Assembly (NCBI RefSeq): GCF_965233615.1
Contig: NZ_OZ247495.1
DNA: 64,000 nucleotides
DNA from: Pelagibius sp028280305
Lineage (GTDB): Bacteria; Pseudomonadota; Alphaproteobacteria; Kiloniellales; Kiloniellaceae
Reading direction: 5' to 3' (one strand)
Made by a program: the position numbers and the translations under genes. Shown here in pieces: positions 43,373 through 52,782 of this stretch. Position 1 is the first letter of the stretch; every line of letters starts with the position of its first letter. Under the pieces are notes generated by a model. It worked only from the letters and a program-made list of their open reading frames with translations. It had not been told where the DNA came from and ran no database searches.

Positions 43373-44251
43373 ATGATGCATGACAGGCAAGGAGCCGAGA
43401 TCTCGGACGTTTCGAAAGGGATCGTCCTGTCGAAGCTAGTGGGTTTCGGCTTGCTTGCCCCACTGCTTGTGTTGATTGGCGTTTTCTTTGTTGGGGCGCT
43501 GCTCAGCTTGGTGGTGGAACTGGCCCAGGACGGTGTTTTGGCTGGCGCTGAGGTATTCGCCACCATTCTCAGTAAGAGCTTGTTCCAGACGGTCGCATTC
43601 CGGTCGTTTCGCATCGCCTTCATCGTGACCGTCATCACGGTGGTCTTGGGTTATGCCGCGGCTTATGCGATCTGGCGCAGCTCGCCACGGGTTCGGATTA
43701 TCTGCCTCGCTCTGGTGCTTTTTCCGCTGTTCACAAGCGTTGTGGTTCGAACCTATGCCTGGACGACATTGTTCAGCCGCAAAGGTATGATCAATACGGT
43801 GCTCTTGGACCTCGGTTTGATCGACGCACCGCTACGAATGCTGAACACTGAGCCTGCGGTTTTTGTCGGCTTGGTACAGGTGATGCTGCCTTTCGCTATT
43901 CTGCCGATCTACACAATCCTGTTGCGCGTCGATATGGATCTTCTGCGGGCCTCTGCAATCACGGGTGCGCGCGGTTGGCAAACGTTTGTCCACATCCTTC
44001 TGCCCCTGACCAAGCAGGGCACAGCCGTGGCCTCTATTCTGGTCTTTGTCGTCTCTCTTGGGTTCTTCATCACGCCAGCCATACTAGGTGGGCCTCGTGT
44101 ATCGATGATTTCCAACTTGATCAGCACCGAAGTGACAACCTTCCTCGATTTGAAGGACGGCGGTGCGATGTCGCTGTTACTGTTGGGGATCACGATAGGG
44201 TTGCTCGCCGTCGCAAGCAGGATCGGTCGCATATCCGATCATTTCAAATAG
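43373..44251 (+). CDS. ABC transporter permease, PotB type
   Basis: 292 residues from the ATG at 43373 (another ATG follows at 43376; a TTG at 43361 opens the frame). Six helices. The EAA-like loop is DLLRASAITGARGWQTFVHILLPLTKQG. Preceded by the binding protein, followed 10 bp later by the second permease. Confidence 0.9.
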   Translation: MMHDRQGAEISDVSKGIVLSKLVGFGLLAPLLVLIGVFFVGALLSLVVELAQDGVLAGAEVFATILSKSLFQTVAFRSFRIAFIVTVITVVLGYAAAYAIWRSSPRVRIICLALVLFPLFTSVVVRTYAWTTLFSRKGMINTVLLDLGLIDAPLRMLNTEPAVFVGLVQVMLPFAILPIYTILLRVDMDLLRASAITGARGWQTFVHILLPLTKQGTAVASILVFVVSLGFFITPAILGGPRVSMISNLISTEVTTFLDLKDGGAMSLLLLGITIGLLAVASRIGRISDHFK

Positions 44252-44261
44252 TGGTGACGGC

Positions 44262-45077
44262 ATGAACGATATGCTTCAACACCGCGTCATCCGAGTTTCG
44301 GTGTTGGTATTGGTCAGCGGCTACCTGATCCTGCCGACCTTAATCGTCGTCTGGCTGTCATTCGGCCAGGACGACTTTCTCCGATTCCCGCCAAACCTGT
44401 TTAGCTGGCAGTGGTACACCGAATTCCTGACGGATGAACACTGGAACGAAGCCACGCTGAGAACGGCAATCGTCGGCGCGATGGCAACCGGCTTGACGAC
44501 AATCGTCGGATCTGCTGCCGCTTTCGCCGTAGCTCGGACTCGTTTGCCAGGGAAGCAATTCGTGGAGGCCCTTGCGATCGCGCCACTTGTCGTACCACCC
44601 ATCGTCTTGGCTGCCGGCGGCTACTCGCTCTACCTGGATCTTGGCTTGATCGGGTCGAGCTTTGGTCTGGCCGTGATGCATGCAGTTCTAGGCGTCCCGT
44701 ATGTCTTTCTGATCGTCTCCGCGGCCCTGACCAGGACCGACCCCAATGTAGAGCTCGCCGCCCTGAGCCTCGGCGCCGATAGATGGCGCACGATGTGGGA
44801 TGTGACGATCCCAACCAATATGCCCTCCATTCTGACCGGAGCTCTGTTTGCGTTCCTGGTGTCGTTCGACGAAGTCGTGGTCACAGTGTTCCTTGCCGGA
44901 ACGCTTGGACCAACATTGCCGGTTCGGGTTTTCGCCAGTCTCTCCTTTGCCGTGTCTCCCGTCGTGGCCGCCGTTTCGGCTCTGCAGATCCTCGTAGCCT
45001 TGGTTCTGCTGGCGCAACTCGGCCTGTTGAAACGTTGGCAGGTGAAGCGCACGCAGGCGGTGCCGGCGGTTGGATAG
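44262..45077 (+). CDS. ABC transporter permease, PotC type
   Basis: 271 residues with six predicted helices. The EAA loop reads ELAALSLGADRWRTMWDVTIPTNMPSI. It forms the membrane channel with the first permease. Confidence 0.9.
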   Translation: MNDMLQHRVIRVSVLVLVSGYLILPTLIVVWLSFGQDDFLRFPPNLFSWQWYTEFLTDEHWNEATLRTAIVGAMATGLTTIVGSAAAFAVARTRLPGKQFVEALAIAPLVVPPIVLAAGGYSLYLDLGLIGSSFGLAVMHAVLGVPYVFLIVSAALTRTDPNVELAALSLGADRWRTMWDVTIPTNMPSILTGALFAFLVSFDEVVVTVFLAGTLGPTLPVRVFASLSFAVSPVVAAVSALQILVALVLLAQLGLLKRWQVKRTQAVPAVG

Positions 45078-45105
45078 CCAGGATCACCCGGAGAAAGGAA
45101 AGACC

Positions 45106-46242
45106 GTGACGATCGAGTTGGATACTGCGCCTGTCCGGAATGAGGCTTCGACAAGCGAAGCTCCCGATGAAGGTGCTCCGCTGTCGGGCTCGACCGTCAC
45201 CATGAAACGGCTGAGCAAAACATTTGGGCCTGTGACCGCCGTCGATAACGTGTCGCTGGAGATTGCAGCCGGCGAGTTCGTATCGCTACTCGGTCCGTCC
45301 GGCTCTGGCAAGACAACCATCCTGATGATGTTGGCGGGATTTGAAGCTCCCTCGCAGGGGGGCATCAACATCGCGGAGCAAGATGTAACGAACGTCCCGC
45401 CCTATGCCCGTGACATCGGGATGGTTTTTCAAAGCTATGCCCTGTTCCCCCACATGACGGTCTTCGAAAACATCGCCTATCCCTTGAAGTTGCGAAAACT
45501 TGCGAAGGCCGAGACAGATGAGCGGGTGATCCGGGCCATGGACATGGTCAAGATGCCCGCCGGACACTTCGCCGACCGGTTTCCGCAGCAGCTGTCAGGC
45601 GGTCAGCGCCAACGCGTCGCCCTGGTCCGCGCTTTGGTATACGAACCCCGGGTTCTCCTGATGGACGAGCCGATGGGGGCTCTCGACAAGAACCTCCGCG
45701 AGGAACTGAAGCTTGAACTGATCGGTCTCCAGGAACGGCTTCGCCTGACCATTGTCTATGTCACGCACGACCAGGGCGAAGCTCTGATGCTCTCGGATCG
45801 CGTCGCAGTCATGAAGGAGGGACGAATCGAACAGATCGACCATCCCGAGGTATTGTATCGGCACCCCAGAACTGCGTTCGTGGCCAACTTCCTCGGCGAG
45901 GCAAACCTGATCGAACTCAAGCGGCGTTCGCAGTACGAGTTCGCCCTATCAGATGGGCAACTGGTGAGTACTAGCGAAGGCGCAACCCAAGACCCTTCAC
46001 GCTCTTGCTTGATGATGGTGCGGCCAGAAAACATAGAGCTGTGTGCGGAACCCGACGCGACGGTCGTCGGCCGAGTAGAGAACACTGTGTATCTCGGCAA
46101 CACGATTCGGGCAGAGATCGCCACCCCGGTCGGTCCTTTGACAGTAATGGCGAATCCTAAAGACTCCCATCGCGTGAAGAAGGGCCAAATCCTTGGATTG
46201 CGGTTTTCGACCGTCGATCCAGTGCTTGTGCCGAAATCATAA
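45106..46242 (+). CDS. ABC transporter ATP-binding protein, PotA type
   Basis: 378 residues from the GTG at 45106, with GGAGAAAGG 8-16 nt upstream; a TTG at 45070 would overlap the permease. Walker A GPSGSGKTT, Q-loop VFQSYALFP, signature LSGGQRQR, Walker B VLLMDEP and H-loop YVTHDQ are all present. The C-terminal TOBE-like domain carries VRPENIELC. It powers the importer. Confidence 0.92.
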   Translation: MTIELDTAPVRNEASTSEAPDEGAPLSGSTVTMKRLSKTFGPVTAVDNVSLEIAAGEFVSLLGPSGSGKTTILMMLAGFEAPSQGGINIAEQDVTNVPPYARDIGMVFQSYALFPHMTVFENIAYPLKLRKLAKAETDERVIRAMDMVKMPAGHFADRFPQQLSGGQRQRVALVRALVYEPRVLLMDEPMGALDKNLREELKLELIGLQERLRLTIVYVTHDQGEALMLSDRVAVMKEGRIEQIDHPEVLYRHPRTAFVANFLGEANLIELKRRSQYEFALSDGQLVSTSEGATQDPSRSCLMMVRPENIELCAEPDATVVGRVENTVYLGNTIRAEIATPVGPLTVMANPKDSHRVKKGQILGLRFSTVDPVLVPKS

Positions 46243-46255
46243 GGAGAGAAACGAG

Positions 46256-47602
46256 ATGAGCAGCGTTTTCCATCGGGTCCCCGATCGCAACCTGCCAATC
46301 GCCGTGCGGGGCGATGGAATGTACGTCATCGACAAGGACGGGAAGCGATATCTCGATAGCTATGCCGGAGGGGCCTGCGTCTCTTGTCTCGGTCACAGCC
46401 ACACTGCCGCCATCGAGGCGGTGCAGCGCCAGGTGGGCAAGCTTGCCTACATCCACGGGTCGATGTTCACCTCCGAGCCCCTGGAGACACTCGGAGATAT
46501 CTTGACGACCGACGCACCGGACGGATTGACGAAGGTGTTCTTTGTAAACAGTGGCTCGGAAGCCGTGGAGTCCGCGCTCATGATGGCGCGCCAGTACTTC
46601 GATGAGATCGGACAGCCCACCAGACGCAAGGTAATCGCCCGCCGCAGCAGCTATCATGGCGCGACGCTGACCAGCATCGGCGTGGGCCATCAGATGGCGC
46701 GCCGCGCGCCCTTCGAGCAGATTCTTCCCGATGTGCTGCATATTGCGCCTTGCTACGAATATCGCGGGCGGCGCGAGACCGAGACCGCCGAGCAATACGG
46801 CCGTCGGGTGGCCGACGAGTTGGAGCAGGCGATTCTGAGCCTGGGCCCGGAGACGGTCATGGCCTTCGTGGCCGAAACCGTGACCGGCACCACCTCAGGC
46901 GCTGTGCCGCCTGTACCCGGATATTTCAAGCGGATCCGCGAGATCTGCGACAGGTACGGCGTGCTCCTCCTGCTGGACGAGGTTTTTTGCGGGCTGGGCC
47001 GAACCGGTACACTGCACGCCTGCCAGCAGGATGGCATTGCGCCGGATTTTCTGACCCTCGCCAAAGGCCTTGCCGCCGGCTATCAGCCAATCGGCGCCAC
47101 TCTCCTCAACACGAAGATCTATGATGCCATTGTTTCGGGCTCTGGCGTCTTCAGAGGTGGGTTCACCTACTCGGGCCACGCCACGGCCTGCGCCGCCGCT
47201 GTCGCAGTGCAGCGGACGCTACGCTCCGAGGGGTTTCTGGAAAACGTCAGAGGGCTTGCGGCGCTGCTACGGTCCGGGCTTGAAGACAGGTTCGGTCAGC
47301 ATCCCAATGTCGGCGACATACGGGGCCGTGGCATGCTGATGACCCTTGAGTTGGTGGAAAACCGAGAGAGCAAGACCCCATTCCCCGTGCAAAACGGCCT
47401 CAGTGCGCGAATCTACCGTAGCGCTATGTCCCGCGGATTGATCGCTCATGCCCTCGGCGGAACGGTCGACGGTGTGAACGGCGATCACGTGGTTGTCTGT
47501 CCGCCGCTAATCGCTGCACCGGAAGATCTGGAAGCTATTGTCACCATGCTCGGACAGTCGATCGACACTGCACTATCAGAAATCCGAGTGACAGCTACTT
47601 AG
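46256..47602 (+). CDS. Class III (PLP) aminotransferase
   Basis: 448 residues from the ATG at 46256 with AAGGAG upstream; the frame opens earlier inside the ATPase gene. PLP features: FFVNSGSEAVESALMMARQ, SSYHGATL, and LLLLDEVFCGLGRTG; the Schiff-base lysine is in FLTLAKGLAAGYQPIG. Such enzymes act on omega-amino acids, diamines or amino sugars. Together with a PotDBCA importer, removal of an amino group from an imported amine is likely. Confidence 0.9.
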   Translation: MSSVFHRVPDRNLPIAVRGDGMYVIDKDGKRYLDSYAGGACVSCLGHSHTAAIEAVQRQVGKLAYIHGSMFTSEPLETLGDILTTDAPDGLTKVFFVNSGSEAVESALMMARQYFDEIGQPTRRKVIARRSSYHGATLTSIGVGHQMARRAPFEQILPDVLHIAPCYEYRGRRETETAEQYGRRVADELEQAILSLGPETVMAFVAETVTGTTSGAVPPVPGYFKRIREICDRYGVLLLLDEVFCGLGRTGTLHACQQDGIAPDFLTLAKGLAAGYQPIGATLLNTKIYDAIVSGSGVFRGGFTYSGHATACAAAVAVQRTLRSEGFLENVRGLAALLRSGLEDRFGQHPNVGDIRGRGMLMTLELVENRESKTPFPVQNGLSARIYRSAMSRGLIAHALGGTVDGVNGDHVVVCPPLIAAPEDLEAIVTMLGQSIDTALSEIRVTAT

Positions 47603-48069
47603 CGCAACAAGGCCATGCCTCGGCGTCTTTGCCTTCTATCGCGGTCTCATATCACCATGGGCCAATCCAGAAGGCACCGTCAGCAGCAAACATTTGGCGA
47701 GCGCTAACGAAACCAGCTTCTTTTGGATCGAGCTTCATCTCCAGCGGTACCCATACGGTACCCGAGCGTTCGGCAGTGGTGTAGATGAGCAGAACGAAAT
47801 CACCTGCAATCTTTTTGAGATGGCGAGTATTTTGGCTGTTTATGGGAGTTCCCAACCAACGATACCAGTCGGACCTTTTCCAAGCAGTGGATGATGAGCC
47901 AAGGCGATCCTCAAGAGTGCCGAAATGACCGGAGTCGGCCAGGAGCGGTCATTCCTCTTATGCGTACCAACTTCCAACTGCCGAATGACAAAGGCCGTTC
48001 GGATAACGCGGATTGCGGCGCGCTCTCATCTTACTCCGAACATCAGACTAGCCGGCTATCATCTCAGGC
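47603..48069. other. 467-bp intergenic stretch, one dispersed repeat
   Basis: A minus-strand frame at 47652-47855 (67 codons; GDFVLLIYTTAERSGTVWVPLEMKLD) reads protein-like but has no recognisable family and may be a gene remnant. The only other structure is the dispersed repeat at 47937. No clear terminator follows the aminotransferase. Confidence 0.45.
47937..47953 (+). repeat. Dispersed 17-nt repeat, copy 1
   Basis: GGCCAGGAGCGGTCATT, related to copies at 49110 and 56371. It lies upstream of the dienelactone hydrolase pseudogene. Confidence 0.5.
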
Positions 48070-48960
48070 ATGATAGTGCGTCAATCTATTCGATCCGCTT
48101 TGCTAGCCGGGTTCCTCTGTGTTCTCTCGACCTGTGCCGCGTTCGCGACGGACTCTGTCCAGTTCAAGTGCACAAATGACGAGACACAGCTGGCGGGTTT
48201 TCTTTCTGTACCCATGAACTTGAGCAAGGTACCGACCGTTGTCTTCCTTCACGGTTGCAGCGGGTTGGGGAGTGCAGGCCGAATTTACGCGACGTGTACA
48301 GCGTGGGGTAGATTTCTGAACGACGCCGGATATGCCGTCCTAATGATCGACAGTGTCGGTCCACGTGGTTTCCAAGAGACTTGCAGCCCCAGCGGAGCGC
48401 GGCGGGTCATGTAACGTGACCGGCCAGGAGACGCCTACGCTGCCCCGGCATTTCTTCAGTCCTTGCCCCGCATTGTTCCTGCCCGTATCTCTCTGATGGG
48501 ATGGTCGCAAGGTGGCTGCATCACGCTCTTGATCATCATCTCCAAGAGTATTGGCCAACCGAATCCGCCGCCGGCTCACGACTTCCGATCGGCCATTGCC
48601 CTCTGTCCGAGTGCTTGCAGCAACCGCCTTCAGCCTCAGCCATTTACGGATGTCGAACCTGGCAGCTGGTCGCCGGTCGCTCTATTGCGCATACTGCAAG
48701 GAGGCGACGACAATTGGACGAAACCCAGATCATGCCTTGAATTCATAGAGGCGGCTCGGCATCGAGGCGAACTGGTTGAGATTATTGTCTATCCCGACGC
48801 GGAGCATCCGTTCGACGCACCAGACATGCCTCTTCGAAAAAGGCTCGGGGTGACGGCTATGGACGGCGAGGCGCCGCTGGTCGGCACAAACGAGGCTACC
48901 CGATCAGACGCCTTTGTGCGGGTGCTGAGGCTCCTGAAAGACAACGTCTCAACGAAGTGA
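48070..48960 (+). pseudogene. Dienelactone hydrolase-family protein with in-frame stop
   Basis: 297 codons in one frame, interrupted by TAA at 48412-48414 (codon 115). A signal peptide (LLAGFLCVLSTCAAFA) is followed by VVFLHGCSGLG (oxyanion region). After the stop the frame goes on as RPGDAYAA, GWSQGG with the nucleophile Ser, GGDDNW with the Asp, and DAEHPFDAP with the His. All catalytic parts beyond the oxyanion loop lie behind the stop, so the product is inactive unless the stop is read through. The rest is well preserved, so the change is recent or a sequencing error. Confidence 0.8.
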
Positions 48961-49285
48961 TCGAGCGTCTTCACCGGACGGACGGTTTACGATCCGAGAG
49001 CCGAAGTTGGATGCGTGCACCCCGAAGGGCCAAGATGGTCGGCTCCCGCGTTTCTTAGCACTTGCGTGACTAATCAAGTTTCGGAGTCAATTCGGGATGG
49101 GCCGAGACCGGCCAGGAACGGCCATTTGAGCTACCGTTTTGAGCAGCTCTTCTGCGGTGACCTTCGGCCGTTCGCGAAGATCTATGGGCTCGGCATGGCC
49201 GTTGGTCTCGACCGACAGTTAAGCTGGACAGCTTGATCAAACTCTGTTTGTTTGCATCGAATGTTCCTCGGACCGTGCGCGGGCA
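48961..49285. other. 325-bp intergenic stretch
   Basis: No gene is recognised. It contains the dispersed repeat copy at 49110-49126. The frames on both strands lack starts with ribosome sites and show no family motif. Confidence 0.45.
49110..49126 (+). repeat. Dispersed 17-nt repeat, copy 2
   Basis: GGCCAGGAACGGCCATT; differs from copy 1 at two positions. Confidence 0.5.
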
Positions 49286-50131
49286 ATGAGCTTTGAGATA
49301 ACCCTACTTGTTCTGCTGGCGGCAGCGCTTCACGCTGGATGGAATGCGTTGATCAAGATCAGCGGAGATCGCGTAGCTGTCATGGCCGTCGTGACCCTGG
49401 CCGGCAGCCTTTTCTCTCTCCCTTTTTTGGCTTTCGTGGAGACCCCAGATCCGGCGAGTTGGCCACTGCTGGCGCTGGCTGTCCTTCTCCACACCGGCTA
49501 CCACTTCTTCCTGCCGATTGCATACGATCACGGTGATCTGGGCCAAGTCTATCCGATAGCCCGAGGGTCCGCGCCAATTCTGGTGACCGGCGGCGCTCTT
49601 GTGTTCGCCGGTGAGGTCCTCGAGCCCCTAGCTGTCGTCGGTGTGATCTGCCTTGCCGTGGGCGTTATGGCGCTAACGTTCGATGGGGCCTCTGGCATAG
49701 CTAGAAGGCCGAAAGCTGTTGTTTTTGCTTTGATCACAGGCGTCTGCATTGCATCCTACACCGTCGTGGATGGACTTGGCGCTCGGCAGGCAGGCTCGGT
49801 CTTGGGATTCGCCGTCTGGCTTACAATCGGCGACGGACTGCTGACTTTCCTGATTGCCCTGTTTTGGAAAGGAAATGCGATTTGGCGTGTTGCCCGCTCC
49901 AACCTCGTAACCGGATTTGCCGGCGGCGTCATGCAAGTCGGTGCTTACTGGATTATCGTCTGGGCCCTAGCCCTGGCCCCGATGGGTATGGTTTCCGCGC
50001 TTAGGGAAACGAGCGTCCTGTTCGCGGCGATCATCTCAACCTTCGTCTTGAAAGAAGGCTTCGGCGCTTGGCGCTTTGTATCGGCCGGGCTCGTCAGCCT
50101 TGGTCTCCTACTTAGCCGGAGCCAGAAATGA
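49286..50131 (+). CDS. EamA/DMT-family transporter
   Basis: 281 residues, about ten transmembrane helices in two EamA halves. The second half contains VMQVGAYWIIVWALALAPMGMVSALRETSVLFAAIIS, the pattern of drug/metabolite exporters. Stands alone. Substrate unknown. Confidence 0.88.
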   Translation: MSFEITLLVLLAAALHAGWNALIKISGDRVAVMAVVTLAGSLFSLPFLAFVETPDPASWPLLALAVLLHTGYHFFLPIAYDHGDLGQVYPIARGSAPILVTGGALVFAGEVLEPLAVVGVICLAVGVMALTFDGASGIARRPKAVVFALITGVCIASYTVVDGLGARQAGSVLGFAVWLTIGDGLLTFLIALFWKGNAIWRVARSNLVTGFAGGVMQVGAYWIIVWALALAPMGMVSALRETSVLFAAIISTFVLKEGFGAWRFVSAGLVSLGLLLSRSQK

Positions 50132-50639
50132 AGCATGGTTAGCTGGGACCGTCTAGGAACGCCCTAGCCGATGGCCGCGACCGGGCGGCAACCTTACGAT
50201 AAAAATACTGCCGTTGGTAGACGGATAACTTGATCGACCGCCTTGGGTCGGTTTGAACCACTTGTGATCTGCTCTGGCTGATCCCGTTCGGCCGACCACC
50301 TTTAGCGGTAAAAATCATCAATTGGTGACGAGCGCCGCAATGACCACAAAGAGCCCACCTCGACCAACGCTGCGTCGACAACGAATGACTGCTTTGCTTA
50401 AAGGCTGATAGCACACCAGTCGAGTCTGGACCTGCATCAGTGGTTGTCTCGAAAGCTGGACTTTGGCCCAACTGCGACACCGATACCGTGCAAGGCGTGT
50501 TCTATCGAGTGATTCCCGATGGGTGCGCAGCAGCAGCGCTACTCATGCGCCTCAATGACCCTAACAATGGCAACGCGACAGCACCGAACGGCTGTGATAC
50601 CAAAAAGGGAACTTCACTCCCAGGGACGCAAACGACATC
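50132..50639. other. 508-bp intergenic stretch
   Basis: No credible gene. A minus-strand frame at 50139-50480 (113 codons) is Ser/Arg/Gln-rich with no family pattern, which looks like a shadow. Fragments such as CGCAATGACCAC (50336) and GAATGACTGC recall the decayed repeats elsewhere in region 5. Confidence 0.4.
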
Positions 50640-51299
50640 ATGGACGCTTGGCTCGGCCCCGATGCCCTTTCAATTCTAAGCGCGATTGCTGCCATCCGCA
50701 TCGCAGCCTGGCTAACGCCTGGTCCCAACATGCTCGTTGTCATGAACGCCTCGGTCGTGGCAGGCCGCCGGGCCGGCATCCTCACCGGCTGGGGCGTGGC
50801 GTTCGGCGGATTGCTCTGGGCCACGCTCGCGGTCGCTGGTGTGTCCGTTCTGTTTGCCGCAGTCCCACAGGTTGCGCTTGCGCTTCGCCTCGCGGGGGCA
50901 GCCTACCTGCTGTGGCTCGGGTTCAAGTCCTTCCGGAGCGCTCTTGTCGGGAGCGCACCGTCTCACCCGAATGGAACGGTGGGCGAACGCCCGCTCGGGT
51001 GGCGGGCGTTCCGCACGGGCTTCCTCGTTACAGCCACCAATCCCAAAGCCGCGCTGTTCTACGGCTCGATCCTGACGACCTTCGTGCCGGTTGACGCGCC
51101 GTCTCTCCTTCTGGTCGCGATCGTTCTCATGAGCGGGACGATCGGAATCGTCACCTACACGATTACCGGCGTTTTCTTCTCTGCCGCCCCAATCGTACGC
51201 TTCTTCGAAGCGGCACGGCGACCAATCTTGGCAGCGATGGGTGCGCTGTTCTGCGGGCTGGGAACGAGCGTAGCGTGGAATGCCCTTAGGCGAGCCTGA
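50640..51299 (+). CDS. LysE-family amino-acid exporter
   Basis: 219 residues and five or six helices. The N-terminal TPGPNMLVVMNASVVAGRRAGILTGWGVAFG is the LysE/RhtB signature, and LRLAGAAYLLWLGFKSFRS follows. Preceded by no strong RBS. It would export an amino acid or homoserine-lactone-like compound. Confidence 0.9.
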   Translation: MDAWLGPDALSILSAIAAIRIAAWLTPGPNMLVVMNASVVAGRRAGILTGWGVAFGGLLWATLAVAGVSVLFAAVPQVALALRLAGAAYLLWLGFKSFRSALVGSAPSHPNGTVGERPLGWRAFRTGFLVTATNPKAALFYGSILTTFVPVDAPSLLLVAIVLMSGTIGIVTYTITGVFFSAAPIVRFFEAARRPILAAMGALFCGLGTSVAWNALRRA

Positions 51300-51527
51300 G
51301 AGAAGCTGCAGGGTGTCGCATAGGGTATACTTGCGAAGCCGTTGGCAGATGCGGATATTAGCACTCCATCATCAAATGGCAGCTTTGTCCGCTTGGGCAT
51401 CATTCACACTCCTAGAGCCGAGCGACCGCGTTGGGTCGATCTCACCTGTTTGCTGCTCTGCATTGTCAGCATGCGTGGTTGAATGTTGGTTGCGAGGTGA
51501 TTTGAACCCGCGGGCTAGGATGATCTA

Positions 51528-52373
51528 GGGTCGGGACTCAATTGATGCACCAAGTGATGGCCGCGGCTAGGCAGAAGGCGGCAAGGAAGGTGTCGTCGCG
51601 CTTGTCGTATCGGGTGACTATCCTTCTGAAATCCTTGAGCCTGCAGAACATCCGCTCGATGAGCTTGCGGGCTCGGTAGGCGACTTTGTCGTAGGAGTGA
51701 GGATGCTTGCGGGTTGGGTTTGGAGGGATGACCGGCTCACATCCGCGTTCTGTCAACCAGTTGCGCAGCTTTGTGGCGTCATAGGCCCGGTCGGCCAGAA
51801 ACTGTTTGGAGGTCGGGATAAGCTCAAGAAGCAGGCCGCACCGACCAATTCATGCGTCTGTCCTGGCGTGAGCGAGAGGGCTATGGGGCGGGCCAGCGCA
51901 TCGGTTATGGCATGAACTTTAGTCGTCCGTCCGCCGCGCGATCGACCGATTGCCTGTTCGAAGTCCCCCCTTTTTTTGCCCCCGCCGCCGAGCGGTGCAC
52001 CTTGATGTGGGTGGAGTCCACCGCCGTGGTCGATACGACAAAGCTTTTGCCCGTCAGGGCGTAGAAAATGTCCTCCCAAACCCTCTGCTTGCTCCATCGA
52101 TTGAAGCGGTTGTAGATCGTCGTTTAGGGGCCGTACTCCGGCGGACAGTCGCGCCACCGCGCTCCTGTCTTGAGCATATAGGCGATCCCGGAAATCACCC
52201 GACGGTCATCCACCCGATGAGCCCCGCGCCGACCGCGCGGCAGATAGGGCTCAATCCGGGCCCACTCCTCCTCGCTCAGGTAAAACAGATTTCTGCTCAT
52301 CCAAGCCTCCTTTGCTCAGAAGCCTTGAATCACAGTTCCCCGACCTCGGGAAGCCCCTATTGAGTACAGACCC
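51528..52373 (-). mobile_element. IS5-family (IS427-like) insertion sequence, degenerate
   Basis: 846 bp. The ends match imperfectly: GGGTCGGGACTCAATTG inward from 51528, and GGGTCTGTACTCAATAG inward from 52373. Each end abuts TA inside CTAG (51525-51528 and 52373-52376), the IS427-group target. The transposase is broken. Confidence 0.85.
51538..52300 (-). pseudogene. IS5-family transposase, broken
   Basis: The ATG at 52300 opens SRNLFYLSEEEWARIEPYLPRGRRG. An in-frame TAA follows PPEYGP (near 52127). The frame then shifts at an A7G6 run (near 51970) into GKKRGDFEQAIGRSRGGRTTKVHA, and again near 51835 into the C-terminal frame ending DKRDDTFLAAFCLAAAITW. The A7G6 shift may be the programmed one of this group; the stop and second shift are decay. 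Confidence 0.82.
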
Positions 52374-52574
52374 TAGGGCAATGATGCAGGTTGGAAAAGC
52401 TGCATCGCACGGTCTCTAGCGCAATTGGATACGTCAAATCGTGCATGCTTGCATCGAGCGCGCACGAAATTGCGTCACCCATCCCATCTCTTTCGATGCT
52501 AATGGGTTGGAGCCGGAGAAACCGGGTTCCGCGGCATAGTCCCATCGGAGAATCAAACATTGGAAGCGCGGGCC

Positions 52575-52641
52575 CAGAACTTCTGGTAAAGGTGATCTTC
52601 ACCGCCTCTTGGTCGGGGAGCTTGCCGAGCTTGAGGGTCAT
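52575..52641 (-). pseudogene. DUF2274 protein remnant (conjugation gene cluster)
   Basis: From the ATG at 52641 the first 20 residues, MTLKLGKLPDQEAVKITFT, match the N-terminus of the small DUF2274 protein that follows trbI in alphaproteobacterial Trb clusters. The family sequence is lost after that. Confidence 0.7.
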
Positions 52642-52652
52642 TGAGCGTGCCT

Positions 52653-52782
52653 TCACCCGCGATAGGGGCGCAGCGCCAGGTCCTTGTGGATGATTATCGT
52701 GAGTCGCCAACCGGGCCGGATTGTGATGGTGGGTTGGATGTTGACGTTGCGATCCGTGATGCATTGGCTGGCCTGGTTCGTC
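52653..52782 (-). pseudogene. trbI: TrbI C-terminal remnant
   Basis: A 40-residue tail ending at the TGA 52653-52655: ITDRNVNIQPTITIRPGW, then HKDLALRPYRG. This is the conserved C-terminus of TrbI (VirB10-like), part of the mating-pair channel. It is cut by a TAG upstream near 52783. The order trbI then DUF2274 is the normal one, so a Trb-type conjugative element once sat here. Confidence 0.72.

Noticed and set aside
50139..50480. Minus-strand 113-codon frame between the DMT and LysE genes
   Set aside because: Composition is unlike a protein and no motif is recognisable.
51490..51520. tRNA-like T-arm sequence GGTTCAAATC on the minus strand
   Set aside because: The stem bases do not pair and no acceptor, D or anticodon arm could be found around it.
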